DNA from: Haemophilus haemolyticus
GTDB taxonomy: Bacteria; Pseudomonadota; Gammaproteobacteria; Enterobacterales; Pasteurellaceae
Direction: 5' to 3'
Length of the DNA: 64,000 bases
NCBI RefSeq assembly: GCF_003493605.1
Contig: NZ_QQKA01000002.1
Location: forward strand, 186,001 to 250,000
Shown: piece by piece, positions 34,655 through 45,446 of the stretch
Numbering within the stretch: position 1 is the first letter of the stretch
Layout of the letters: each line of letters begins with the position of its first letter
Program-made: the position numbers and the translations under genes
Notes under the pieces: generated by a model
What the model was told of the DNA's origin: nothing
Databases searched by the model: none
What the model saw: the letters and a program-made list of their open reading frames with translations, nothing else

Positions 34655-36157
34655 CTATTCCCCTAAACCCGATTCAATCACAGCACCGATTCCGTCAATA
34701 GCTTGTTGCGCTTCATCGCCCGTCGCAACAAAACGTAAACGAGTCCCTTTCACTACGCCTAATGCCACAATTTTCATCAAGCTTTTCGCGCTCACTAATT
34801 GGGAATTACGATCAAGATTTTGAACTGCCACAGAGGCATTATATTTTTTCACTTCGTTTACCAACACTGCACTTGGGCGGGCGTGCAAACCGTGTTCATT
34901 CTTAATCACAAACACGGCTTCAATGGCATTTGCTGGCAAGTTATGATCTTCGCTTACCACTGCTGGTGCGTGAATTTGTTCCCCCATAATCTCAATGGTG
35001 TCTGGTTCAGATGGCGGCACCGCAGAAACATTCTCACCCAAGCCATCAGCAATCACTTTGCCCAATGCTTCAATAGCTTGTTTTGCATCTTCCCCGTCCG
35101 CCACAAAACGTAAACGATGTCCTTGCATTACACCAAGCGCAACAATCTTCATCAAGCTTTTTGCGCTAACAACTTCACTTTCACGAGCAAGATTTTGCAC
35201 GGTAATTTTCGAAGTGAATTTTTTCACTTCATTAACCAAATTTGCACTTGGACGCGCATGTAAACCGTGTTCATTACGAATCGTAAAGGTTCCTACAACG
35301 GCACCTTCTACTGATTGAGTTTCAACATCACTCGATGAACCCAAAAGTGCGGTCAAAATTTCTGTTGAATTACCATTGAGCAAGGTTGTTTGAACGTCAT
35401 CATCTAATAAACGCGCCAAAGTTGGATTAATTTGATCACTGACGGCTGCAACAGTTATCACGCCTTTTACCGCTTTGCCATTGTGGCTAAAAATCGTTTT
35501 GGCACGACTAAATGCCAAGGCATTTTTCACATTTCCTACAACAGAATCCGTTACCCATAACCCTTTGCCAAGCGGTAATGCCGCATTATTAATCACCTCA
35601 GAAATAAAGCGATTTTCCACCGCACTTTGCACCTGCAATTGCCCTGCATTAATCGCGACTAAAGTTAATAAACTTTGGGTATCTACATCTAAACTGATAT
35701 TGGCAGCAGGAATTTCAAACGGTTCGATAGTTTCACCCATTAAAATCGCGCGAAATTCAGCAATATCAGTGATTTTTGCTAATCTCGCTGCGGTATCTTC
35801 ATCGCTCAACACATGAGTAAGCTGGCGCAACAAAGACAAATGCTCATCAGAGCGCGCTGCAATACCAATCACGACATAAGCAATATTTCCTTCGCCCCAT
35901 TCTATGCCTTGAGGAAATTGAAACACTTGCACTCCCGTTTTCTTTACCATCGAACGAGTATCCAAGGTGCCATGAGGAATAGCGATGCCATTGCCTAAAA
36001 AGGTTGAGGTTTGCTGTTCGCGCACTAGCATTCCTTGTAAGTAACCATTTTCCACATTGTCTGCTTGAACCAATGCGGACGCTACCATTTCAATCGCTTG
36101 TTGTTTATCAGCTGCGTTAGCATTTAAATGAATGTTGCTTTCCGAAAGTTCTAACAT
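34655..36157 (-). CDS. fruB: fructose PTS diphosphoryl transfer protein with two HPr domains
   Basis: 500 residues. Transfers phosphate from enzyme I to FruA. Domains: IIA (1-145, active His62 in IAIPHGT), a central M domain (about 150-275), then two complete HPr-like domains (about 285-375 and 411-500) with active histidines His300 and His425, both in the sequence NEHGLHARPS. Both copies also retain the serine segment SAKSLMKIVALGV. E. coli FruB has only one HPr domain, so this is a tandem duplication. First gene of the operon, one base before fruK. Confidence 0.96.
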   Translation of the reverse strand: MLELSESNIHLNANAADKQQAIEMVASALVQADNVENGYLQGMLVREQQTSTFLGNGIAIPHGTLDTRSMVKKTGVQVFQFPQGIEWGEGNIAYVVIGIAARSDEHLSLLRQLTHVLSDEDTAARLAKITDIAEFRAILMGETIEPFEIPAANISLDVDTQSLLTLVAINAGQLQVQSAVENRFISEVINNAALPLGKGLWVTDSVVGNVKNALAFSRAKTIFSHNGKAVKGVITVAAVSDQINPTLARLLDDDVQTTLLNGNSTEILTALLGSSSDVETQSVEGAVVGTFTIRNEHGLHARPSANLVNEVKKFTSKITVQNLARESEVVSAKSLMKIVALGVMQGHRLRFVADGEDAKQAIEALGKVIADGLGENVSAVPPSEPDTIEIMGEQIHAPAVVSEDHNLPANAIEAVFVIKNEHGLHARPSAVLVNEVKKYNASVAVQNLDRNSQLVSAKSLMKIVALGVVKGTRLRFVATGDEAQQAIDGIGAVIESGLGE

Positions 36158-36183
36158 TCTTGCTCCTTAATAATTTAAAAATA

Positions 36184-36216
36184 AAGCTGCTGGTGAAATA
36201 AATCGACCAGCAGCTT
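36184..36216 (-). terminator. terminator-like hairpin between the lipoprotein gene and fruB
   Basis: Eleven-base perfect stem (AAGCTGCTGGT / ACCAGCAGCTT), 11-base loop, followed on the minus strand by TATTTTT, 12 bases past the lipoprotein stop and only 26 bases before the fruB start. Confidence 0.7.
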
Positions 36217-36228
36217 GTTGAAAAACAA

Positions 36229-36759
36229 TTATTTAGATGTGCAGGCTTTCAGCAGTGCTTCGCTACCTTGCGCAATATATTCATCATTTTCACCGCGATC
36301 TTTGCCTTTTTGCAAATCACGCATTGCATCATAAATACCTTGAGTCATGCTTTGCGAATCCACTTTTTCCCAACAATTTGCACTCAAACGTTTAAGGTTC
36401 GCTTGCAATGCTTCTGCATGTAACACGCCGCTATAATAAGCATATACATCAGAATCATGGCCGCCAGTGTAAAGTTTATCCTGAATTTGTTTCACAGGAA
36501 CTAAAATACGGCCTAAATACCAATCATTGGCACCACTTGCAAAATTATCTACAAAGAAATTTTCATTCACGCGACCTTTATATGTCGCCACAGTCGCTTC
36601 ATAAGCTGCTGCATAGGATTTCTGATCGATTTTATCTTTATCTAAATCAATCACTTTTTTATCGTTCCCCATAAATGGAATATAGTTGGTAACCGATGAC
36701 CAAGAAGAACAACCTGCCAACATTAACGTAAAAAATAAAACAGAGATTTTTTTAAACAT
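36229..36759 (-). CDS. outer-membrane-type lipoprotein of unknown function
   Basis: 176 residues. N-terminal lipoprotein signal with lipobox LAGC (FKKISVLFFTLMLAGCSSW); the residue after the cysteine is Ser, so Lol export to the outer membrane is likely. The mature part has no family I recognise. I start at the second of two closely spaced ATGs because AGGT lies eight bases before it. Own promoter overlaps the vapXD terminator upstream. Confidence 0.8.
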   Translation of the reverse strand: MFKKISVLFFTLMLAGCSSWSSVTNYIPFMGNDKKVIDLDKDKIDQKSYAAAYEATVATYKGRVNENFFVDNFASGANDWYLGRILVPVKQIQDKLYTGGHDSDVYAYYSGVLHAEALQANLKRLSANCWEKVDSQSMTQGIYDAMRDLQKGKDRGENDEYIAQGSEALLKACTSK

Positions 36760-36787
36760 AGTCATACCTGATTGAGAATCAATAAAA

Positions 36788-36811
36788 ACGCAGCCATTAT
36801 ACTGGCTGCGT
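36788..36811 (-). terminator. terminator of vapXD
   Basis: Eight-base stem ACGCAGCC / GGCTGCGT with loop ATTATACT, followed on the minus strand by TTTTATT. The loop is also the -10 of the next promoter. Confidence 0.75.
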
Positions 36812-36823
36812 GGGATTAAGCAA
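36796..36823 (-). promoter_or_regulatory. promoter of the lipoprotein gene inside the vapXD terminator
   Basis: Minus strand: -35 TTGCTT (36818-36823), 16 bases, -10 TATAAT (36796-36801). The perfect -10 is the loop of the terminator hairpin. Confidence 0.7.
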
Positions 36824-36854
36824 GGAAGCCTATAAGCTCCATTTAAACAAATGC

Positions 36855-37133
36855 TTAATTTCGTATAAAGTCAGTGAAGTCAGACCATTGCTCAATACGA
36901 AAAGCGCGAATATCTCGTACAGACTGAGAAATCCATGCCAACTGTTTTAGTGCATTCATTGCCTGAAAAAGATTCGCCATATCTTCATTCGTATTGGTAT
37001 ATAAACTTCCTTGTGTTCTAACAAAACCAAATTTTGCTAAGGTTGCGCCAATGTCTGTATAAGCCTGTTGAACGCCCTTTGGATGATAATCTTGAGTGTC
37101 TTTTACAACTAAATCAAAAGCAATCGCGTACAT
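36855..37133 (-). CDS. vapD: VapD toxin (virulence-associated ribonuclease)
   Basis: 92 residues (MYAIAFDLVVKDTQDYH), the VapD family, a compact ferredoxin-like endoribonuclease related in fold to Cas2. In nontypeable H. influenzae VapD has been shown to be an RNase whose toxicity is neutralised by VapX and to aid persistence in cells. It follows vapX by eight bases. All residues of the family core look intact. Confidence 0.93.
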   Translation of the reverse strand: MYAIAFDLVVKDTQDYHPKGVQQAYTDIGATLAKFGFVRTQGSLYTNTNEDMANLFQAMNALKQLAWISQSVRDIRAFRIEQWSDFTDFIRN

Positions 37134-37141
37134 AGTTTTCC

Positions 37142-37333
37142 TTATTCAGCTTCAGGATCTTCAAGTAGGTGAGATAAGCGATAAATGTCTTTTTCTCCAG
37201 ATTGTAACAATGTGATATTCACCAACGCATCGCCATCCGGCAAAAATTCCGCAACCTCGCCAACCACATAAGGCACGCCAAATTGCCCGAATTGCTTAAT
37301 ACAGCCTGTTGGAATTTGTTGTCTTAGTTCCAT
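37142..37333 (-). CDS. vapX: VapX antitoxin
   Basis: 63 residues (MELRQQIPTGCIKQFGQFG), acidic C-terminus (HLLEDPEAE). Partner of VapD in the vapXD operon of H. influenzae. The frame is open four codons further up, but GAGG is spaced seven bases from the ATG at 37333, so I start there. Confidence 0.9.
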   Translation of the reverse strand: MELRQQIPTGCIKQFGQFGVPYVVGEVAEFLPDGDALVNITLLQSGEKDIYRLSHLLEDPEAE

Positions 37334-37403
37334 ATTTAACCTCATATTTTTATGGTTTTATAACATAATTTTGTAGAGAAATGGATAAAAATTTACCGCA
37401 CTT

Positions 37404-38702
37404 CTACTCCTGCTCTTTTACTAAAGACACCAAAATCTGATCGATTTTAAAGTTTTCTGTATCAATCACTTCAAACTTGTATTTTCCGTAAACCACAGAA
37501 TCGGTTTTTTTCGGGATTTTACGTAACATATACATCATAAAGCCACTGATGGTTTCGTAATTTTCTTCATCTGGGAAAGATTCAATATCTAATACTCGCG
37601 TCACATCTTCTAATGGCGTTGCGCCATCAATAAGCCATGAATTTTCATCACGACTCACAATATATTCTTCTTCGTTAGAAACCAATTCCCCCATGACAAT
37701 ACTCATGACATCATTTAGCGTAACGATACCCACTACAAGGGCATATTCATTCACAATAATCGCAAAATCTTCTCCGGTAGATTTAAACAATTCTAATACT
37801 TCGTAAAGAGAAAGCGTATCCGGCACAAATAATGCTTTACGGAGTAGTTTAGGATCTGTGAGCACCACATTTTCATTCTGCAAATACATAGTGAGCAACG
37901 TATGGGATTCTACATAACCTAAGATTTTGTCTAGGCTATTGTCACAAATCACAATTTTAGAATGAGAATCACGAGAAAGCGTATCCATGACTTCTTGGCG
38001 AGAAAAAGTGCGGTCTAAATACACGATATTTTCACGCGTAGTCATGGTGGAAGTCACTGTACGGGATTGCATATCGAAAATATTTTCGATCAAATAATGC
38101 TCTTGAGTTTTCAACACACCAGCTTCCGCGCCTGCTTCAACTACGGCGAAAATATCTTCAGAGGTCATGCCATCTTCACGCACAGTAGAAATGCGAAATA
38201 GACGGAAAAAGACATTAGCAAGCGTATCAAATAACCACACAAGCGGTTTAAACAGATACATACTAAAATTCATAATACCCACAACACGCAACGCCACCAT
38301 TTCAGGATAAGTAATGGCAATACGTTTTGGAATAAGATCAGCAAATAAAATAAACAAACAAGTCACTAATATAAAAGCGATTGTAGAGGCGGTTGGCTCA
38401 ATCCAACTTCCTTCAAAAGAACGATTTAAAATATCTGCAATGTAAGGACTTAACGCACTTTCGCCAATTCCCCCACCCAAAATCGCCACCATATTCAACA
38501 AAATTTGAACCACCGTAATAAAACGACCAGGATGCTCTTGCAATTTAAGCACTTGAAGCGCACGCACGTCGCCTTCGTTCGCAAGAGATTGTAATTTTAA
38601 TTTGCGAGAACTCGCCAGAGAAATTTCAGCAGAAGAAACAACTGCACTACTTAAAATTAAAGCCACAATCGCTAAAATAGTATGAAATAATTCCATAATC
38701 AT
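37404..38702 (-). CDS. CNNM/CorC-type membrane protein with CBS pair
   Basis: 432 residues. N-terminal DUF21 (CNNM) membrane domain with four hydrophobic segments (to about 190), then a CBS-domain pair (about 210-340, sensing adenine nucleotides) and the C-terminal CorC_HlyC domain (VIDTENFKIDQILV). Members are linked to Mg2+/Co2+ efflux or resistance. The start could also be the ATG two codons later. An uptake signal abuts the stop codon and another lies in the gene. Confidence 0.9.
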   Translation of the reverse strand: MIMELFHTILAIVALILSSAVVSSAEISLASSRKLKLQSLANEGDVRALQVLKLQEHPGRFITVVQILLNMVAILGGGIGESALSPYIADILNRSFEGSWIEPTASTIAFILVTCLFILFADLIPKRIAITYPEMVALRVVGIMNFSMYLFKPLVWLFDTLANVFFRLFRISTVREDGMTSEDIFAVVEAGAEAGVLKTQEHYLIENIFDMQSRTVTSTMTTRENIVYLDRTFSRQEVMDTLSRDSHSKIVICDNSLDKILGYVESHTLLTMYLQNENVVLTDPKLLRKALFVPDTLSLYEVLELFKSTGEDFAIIVNEYALVVGIVTLNDVMSIVMGELVSNEEEYIVSRDENSWLIDGATPLEDVTRVLDIESFPDEENYETISGFMMYMLRKIPKKTDSVVYGKYKFEVIDTENFKIDQILVSLVKEQE

Positions 38703-38721
38703 TACTCAAAAATATAAAAGA

Positions 38722-38746
38722 AAACGACCGCACTTTGCGGCCGTTT
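38722..38746 (-). terminator. terminator after the DUF1523 gene
   Basis: Eleven-base stem with one mismatch, containing a single uptake signal (38727), followed on the minus strand by TCTTTTATATTTTT. Confidence 0.7.
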
Positions 38747-38752
38747 GGGAGA

Positions 38753-39277
38753 TTACTTGTCGCTGTCAAACCAGCCGCGAATAAATTGGATAAACAAAAA
38801 TAATGTCGCCAGCAAGAATACATATAAAATCCACGAAACAATCGGATTGCTTGGTGTATCATCAACAGTAATTTCTTTAATTGAGGTTGCATTACGGTAT
38901 TCATCCATCATCGTAATACGCCAACCATAGTATTTAATTTGCACAAGTTTGTTGTCATTACCCAAAGCCTGCGCTTCAGCCTGTAAATTGGCTGATCCAA
39001 ATTTGAAGTAGAACGGGAAACCCCAACGTGTATCTTCATTGCGATACACCATAATTTTGCCATCATCATTTTGCGTATTGATGTAATACACATCACGTGT
39101 TGGGCCATCAGCTGGATTCGATTTTGTGATTGGGCCATCTTTATCAACACGTTTAACTTCTACGCCAGTAACACGTGTCACATCGTAATGAGGAAATACA
39201 TAATTCACCACAGAAAACATAAAACCGTGGAATAAAAAAACAACAATAAATAAGAAATATTTAAAAAACTTTCGCAT
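38753..39277 (-). CDS. DUF1523-family membrane protein
   Basis: 174 residues with a hydrophobic segment at each end (about 6-26 and 148-166), so the middle part is probably periplasmic between two anchors. The FPHYDVTRVTGVEVKRVDKDGP segment is typical of DUF1523. No function is known. It follows tatD in the same direction by 26 bases. Confidence 0.85.
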   Translation of the reverse strand: MRKFFKYFLFIVVFLFHGFMFSVVNYVFPHYDVTRVTGVEVKRVDKDGPITKSNPADGPTRDVYYINTQNDDGKIMVYRNEDTRWGFPFYFKFGSANLQAEAQALGNDNKLVQIKYYGWRITMMDEYRNATSIKEITVDDTPSNPIVSWILYVFLLATLFLFIQFIRGWFDSDK

Positions 39278-39303
39278 ACTTTTCCCTTGTCAGAACTGTG
39301 CAT

Positions 39304-40086
39304 TTATTCTACACGAATTTTAAATAAACGCTCGAAATTTTGTGTAGTGATTTGAGCAAACACCTCGGCAGAAACGCCCTTTAAGGTTGCCACGTATTCA
39401 CATACTTCTCTCGTATACGCTGGTTGATTTTCTTTTCCTCTGTAAGGCACTGGCGCAAGATAAGGCGAATCTGTTTCCACCAATAAGCGATCCATTGGCA
39501 CATAACGAATAACCTCACGAATCGCTTCAGCATTTTTAAAGGTGACAATGCCAGAACAAGAAATGTAAAAACCTAAATCCAACGCTTTTTTCGCAAATTC
39601 CATGGTTTCCGTAAAACAATGAATAACGCCACCGCACTTTTCAGCATGATGTTGGCGTAACATTGCAATGGTGTCATCGCCTGCAGAACGTGTATGAATA
39701 ATCACAGGCTTATCTAATTGGTTTGCAATATCGATTTGGCTGCCAAACACCGCTTGTTGCGCCGCTTTATTGTCCGCACTGTAATAATAATCTAAGCCAA
39801 TTTCGCCAATAGCAATCACTTTCGGATCTTGCGCTAAACGCAATAAGCGTTCTGCGTCATAAGGTTCCTCTTCAAAATCAAGGGGATGGACACCGCAAGC
39901 AAGCGAGACATTATTAAATCCCCGTAAAGAGTCATAAGCCTGCTCAAAACGGCTTAAGGTTACACCAATCGCGAGCAAATGTTTCACATCACGCGCATGC
40001 GCTTTTTCCACCATATCTGCGATATTTTTATGTAAATTTTCATAATCCAACGCATCTAAATGGCAGTGGGAATCTACAATGAACAT
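39304..40086 (-). CDS. tatD: TatD-family metal-dependent deoxyribonuclease
   Basis: 260 residues of the amidohydrolase-fold TatD family, closest in layout to YcfH of E. coli, which also follows holB. Metal ligands: VDSHCHLD at the N-terminus, GEIGLDYY near 95, [16 protein letters not shown] and [12 protein letters not shown]. Probably a 3'-5' exonuclease for DNA repair. Its start is 53 bases after holB. The symbol follows general annotation; ycfH would also fit. Confidence 0.9.
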   Translation of the reverse strand: MFIVDSHCHLDALDYENLHKNIADMVEKAHARDVKHLLAIGVTLSRFEQAYDSLRGFNNVSLACGVHPLDFEEEPYDAERLLRLAQDPKVIAIGEIGLDYYYSADNKAAQQAVFGSQIDIANQLDKPVIIHTRSAGDDTIAMLRQHHAEKCGGVIHCFTETMEFAKKALDLGFYISCSGIVTFKNAEAIREVIRYVPMDRLLVETDSPYLAPVPYRGKENQPAYTREVCEYVATLKGVSAEVFAQITTQNFERLFKIRVE

Positions 40087-40139
40087 AATTATTTTCCTTA
40101 TGCCTAAGGCTTGAACGCCATAGACGATATATCTTTAAT

Positions 40140-41123
40140 TTATTGCGTTTCAAATACTTCTGTGACTAATCGCGTCAAGCCATCTAATAGCATTAACTCA
40201 ACATTCACGCCATTAATCGTCAGCAAATCTGACCGCACTTTTTGCATAATTTTGATTGCTTGTAATAAACCAAGAGCGGTTTGCTCATCGCTGAATTGTT
40301 CGATACCACGCCCGAGATCAGCCACTTGTCGATGACTATCAATTTCAAGTTTATGCTTTAAACAATCAGAAAGAAAAGCCAAAATCCAATCCACTTGCTG
40401 AACATAGCGTTCTTTATCAAACAACGGAAGCAATTCCAATGGCGAACGTCGGCGATAGAACACCCAAAATTGACGCAAGAAGTTTTTACGCTGTTCAATA
40501 AATCCTTCTTGTAACGTTTCTAATGCTAAAAGCGGACGCCCAAGATTCATCGCAAGTGCGGTCAAAATTTCCTGATTTTCTACCGCACTTTTTGATTTCA
40601 ACCAATCAAGAGCCATTTGTTCATTAGGCACAGACAGATTCCACACTTGACATCGACTGTAAATAGTTGCTAACAAACTTGCCGAACTATCCGCTTGAAG
40701 TAAAAAATAAGTATTTGGACGAGGCTCTTCTAATGTTTTCAATAATGCATTAGCAGCCGCTTCCGTTAAACGTTCTGCACCTTGTACATACACCACTTTA
40801 TTGCCGTTTTGTTGTGCGTGCTGAGCAACCATTTCATTAATATCGCGTACTTGATCAACGCCAATATCCTTACCGTCAATGGGGCTTAATTCATGATAAT
40901 CTGGATGGCTATGGGCTTGCATTAAATGACAAGAATGGCATTGACCACAAGGTTTATCGCCTTGAGCTACACACATTATTTTCTGTGCAAGTGCATTAAA
41001 TAAACTCTCTACGCCTAAACCAGAATCAGCTTTAATCAGCACAGCATGATGCCCCAACCCTTCGTCAAAGGTTTGAGCAATTTGATGATAAATTGGCATT
41101 AGCCAAGGATAAAGTGCGGTCAT
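40140..41123 (-). CDS. holB: DNA polymerase III delta' subunit
   Basis: Clamp-loader subunit. 327 residues from the ATG at 41123 (MTALYPWLMP); 23 upstream codons in the open frame have no homology. The zinc module CGQCHSCHL is at about residue 63, followed by the AAA+ sensor region (LLKTLEEPRPNTYFLL). The usual partner tmk lies on the other side of lav, so the tmk-holB pair is split here. Several uptake signals occur in and around it, one starting right before the ATG. Confidence 0.95.
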   Translation of the reverse strand: MTALYPWLMPIYHQIAQTFDEGLGHHAVLIKADSGLGVESLFNALAQKIMCVAQGDKPCGQCHSCHLMQAHSHPDYHELSPIDGKDIGVDQVRDINEMVAQHAQQNGNKVVYVQGAERLTEAAANALLKTLEEPRPNTYFLLQADSSASLLATIYSRCQVWNLSVPNEQMALDWLKSKSAVENQEILTALAMNLGRPLLALETLQEGFIEQRKNFLRQFWVFYRRRSPLELLPLFDKERYVQQVDWILAFLSDCLKHKLEIDSHRQVADLGRGIEQFSDEQTALGLLQAIKIMQKVRSDLLTINGVNVELMLLDGLTRLVTEVFETQ

Positions 41124-41321
41124 TTTTCCAGAAATTTTGTGAATAACGAGGGTAATTATACACATTTTCAAACTGGCTTGACAAAATAGCAAAAAGCAAA
41201 CGTTTACTTTTAATAAATAAGAAATAAATAGAAAAAATTTGAACCAAATGGTATTTTTTTGTTCAGTTTTATACTAGAATCCACGCCCCATTTATTTTTA
41301 CTTGACAAAGGAAAATTTATT

Positions 41322-43616
<2,295 letters not shown>

Positions 43617-43630
43617 GTTTAGTAGTAACA

Positions 43631-43665
43631 AAAAAATCGGCAGGAAAATTTTCTGCCGATTTTTT
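43631..43665. terminator. bidirectional terminator, lav / tmk
   Basis: Thirteen-base perfect stem (AAAAAATCGGCAG / CTGCCGATTTTTT), loop GAAAATTTT. Serves the convergent lav and tmk genes. Confidence 0.85.
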
Positions 43666-43680
43666 ATTTTAAAAGTGCGG

Positions 43681-44313
43681 TCATTTTTCGTTTGATTTCC
43701 ACCAATTTTTAACCGCTCTTTCGATATCAGCTTGAACAAGTTCAATACTCTGCTCTGCATTAATCATTACTGCTTTTGGATTATCTTTTACTAACGCTAA
43801 ATAGCGTGCTCGAGTGCGATGGAAAAAATCTAAATCCATTTGCTCAATACGATCTAACTCGCCACGTCCACGAGCTCGCGCTAAACCAACGCTCGGATCT
43901 ATATCCAAATAAATCGTGAGATCTGGCTCAAAATCACCTAATACGGTTTCTTTCAAGGTGAGCATAAAATGCGGGTCTAATTGACGTCCCCCCCCTTGAT
44001 ATGCCTGAGATGACATATCATGGCGATCACCTACCACCCATTTTCCTTGCATTAAGGCAGGTTTAATCACATTTTCCACCAACTGAACACGAGCTGCATA
44101 AAGCATTAATAACTCTGCTTTCGCTGTCACAGGTTCTTCAGTTTCATGTTTAATTAGATGACGTAATTTCTCTGCCAACGGGGTTCCACCAGGCTCGCGT
44201 GTAAATACGACGTCTTGAATACCAAGTTCATGCAAAACTCGCACAACAGACTGATGAGCAGAGCTTTTCCCCGCACCTTCCAAACCTTCAATGACAATAA
44301 ATTTTCCTTTCAT
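43681..44313 (-). CDS. tmk: thymidylate kinase
   Basis: 210 residues from the ATG at 44313 ([18 protein letters not shown]). Makes dTDP from dTMP. P-loop GLEGAGKS, the DR motif [12 protein letters not shown] and the LID segment with RGELDRIEQ are present. Starts 17 bases after mltG, so mltG-tmk is an operon, as in E. coli; holB, its usual follower, is displaced by lav. A run of eight G's on the coding strand encodes part of QGGGRQ. Confidence 0.96.
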   Translation of the reverse strand: MKGKFIVIEGLEGAGKSSAHQSVVRVLHELGIQDVVFTREPGGTPLAEKLRHLIKHETEEPVTAKAELLMLYAARVQLVENVIKPALMQGKWVVGDRHDMSSQAYQGGGRQLDPHFMLTLKETVLGDFEPDLTIYLDIDPSVGLARARGRGELDRIEQMDLDFFHRTRARYLALVKDNPKAVMINAEQSIELVQADIERAVKNWWKSNEK

Positions 44314-44330
44314 ATTTTCTTCCGCACTTT

Positions 44331-45377
44331 TTATTTGGCATTTTTCTGGCTGCGATACCAACGTAAATATTCTTGCACGGCTTTATTATGCTCGTTCAGA
44401 TTACGAGTAAATTTATGGCCGCCATTTCCATCGGCAACAAAATAATAAAAGTCTGTTTTTGCTGGATGAGCCACAGCTTGTAAAGCACTCTCACTCACCA
44501 TCGCAATTGGTGTTGGTGGTAGCCCCTCAATCATATAGGTATTGTAAGGGGTTATCGTTTCCAAATCTTTCTTACGAATATTACCGGTATAACTCTCACC
44601 CATTCCATAAATCACGGTTGGGTCAGTTTGTAGTTTCATATTGGCTCTTAAGCGATTAATAAATACGGAAGCCACTTGTGGGCGCTCCGCCGCAATCCCC
44701 GTTTCTTTCTCCACAATAGAAGCCAAAATCAGCATCTGATACGGATCCGCTAATGGGAGGTTTTCATCACGTTCATTCCACGCTTTATCTAAGGCTTTTT
44801 GTAGACGAGTCGTTGAACGTTTTAATAATTCAAGATCTGTTGAGTTTGGCGTGTAATTATAGGTATCTGGATACAACCACCCATCCATGTTATTCCATTC
44901 GTAAACGGCTTTTGCAATGGCTGGAATATCCAATAACGCCATAATTTCTTTATCACTTTTACCTTGCAAGGTTTGTTTTAAGTGCGGTGCGTTTTCAAGG
45001 TTTTTACGCCATTCCTTGAACGTTTTACCTTCAATAAACTTCACACTAAATTGCGCTTCCTTGCCGGAATTAATGATATCCAATAAATCTTGCAACGTTT
45101 TCACACCCTTAAGAGAATAAGTTCCTGCTTTTATTTTATTTAGCTCAGGTTTCAACTTCAGTAAATAAGGTAATAATTTCCCATCATCAATTAACTTTTC
45201 TTGCTCAAAAAGTGCGGCTAATTTTGAACCTGTTGTGCCACGTTCAATCGTTAAAAGCTGATCTGCCTGCGCATTTACTGGTGTTTTTACAAATTCAGTC
45301 ATTTTGTAATAAGCAAAACTCGCCACGCCCGCTAAAATCAAAATTAAAAGTAAAATCGCAATTAAAAATTTCTTCAT
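44331..45377 (-). CDS. mltG: endolytic murein transglycosylase MltG
   Basis: 348 codons or so from the ATG at 45377 ([14 protein letters not shown]). One N-terminal membrane segment (3-25), a LysM-like subdomain, then the YceG catalytic domain with the glutamate in [17 protein letters not shown] and the [15 protein letters not shown] segment. Cleaves nascent glycan strands and so limits their length. The frame is open 14 codons further up but hydrophobic residues there look spurious. Confidence 0.93.
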   Translation of the reverse strand: MKKFLIAILLLILILAGVASFAYYKMTEFVKTPVNAQADQLLTIERGTTGSKLAALFEQEKLIDDGKLLPYLLKLKPELNKIKAGTYSLKGVKTLQDLLDIINSGKEAQFSVKFIEGKTFKEWRKNLENAPHLKQTLQGKSDKEIMALLDIPAIAKAVYEWNNMDGWLYPDTYNYTPNSTDLELLKRSTTRLQKALDKAWNERDENLPLADPYQMLILASIVEKETGIAAERPQVASVFINRLRANMKLQTDPTVIYGMGESYTGNIRKKDLETITPYNTYMIEGLPPTPIAMVSESALQAVAHPAKTDFYYFVADGNGGHKFTRNLNEHNKAVQEYLRWYRSQKNAK

Positions 45378-45409
45378 AAGATATAAGAAAGAGAAAATAA
45401 AAAACAACA

Positions 45410-45431
45410 AAAGGGGCAATTAAGCCCCTTT
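45410..45431 (-). terminator. terminator after the SurA-like gene
   Basis: Eight-base stem AAAGGGGC / GCCCCTTT, loop AATTAA, followed on the minus strand by TTGTTGTTTTTT. Confidence 0.8.
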
Positions 45432-45446
45432 ATTTTTGATACTTTG

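Noticed and set aside
34995-35816. Several plus-strand open frames opposite fruB
   Set aside because: Antisense shadows; codon composition is that expected from the reverse of an HPr/EIIA coding sequence.
41225-41285. Promoter of lav (TATACT / TAGAAT upstream of the gene)
   Set aside because: -10-like hexamers are present but no acceptable -35 at the right distance, so the position stays open.
43986-43998. Run of eight G's on the coding strand of tmk as a possible phase-variation tract
   Set aside because: It lies inside an essential gene and encodes the conserved QGGGRQ segment; slippage would be lethal, so I regard it as coding constraint.
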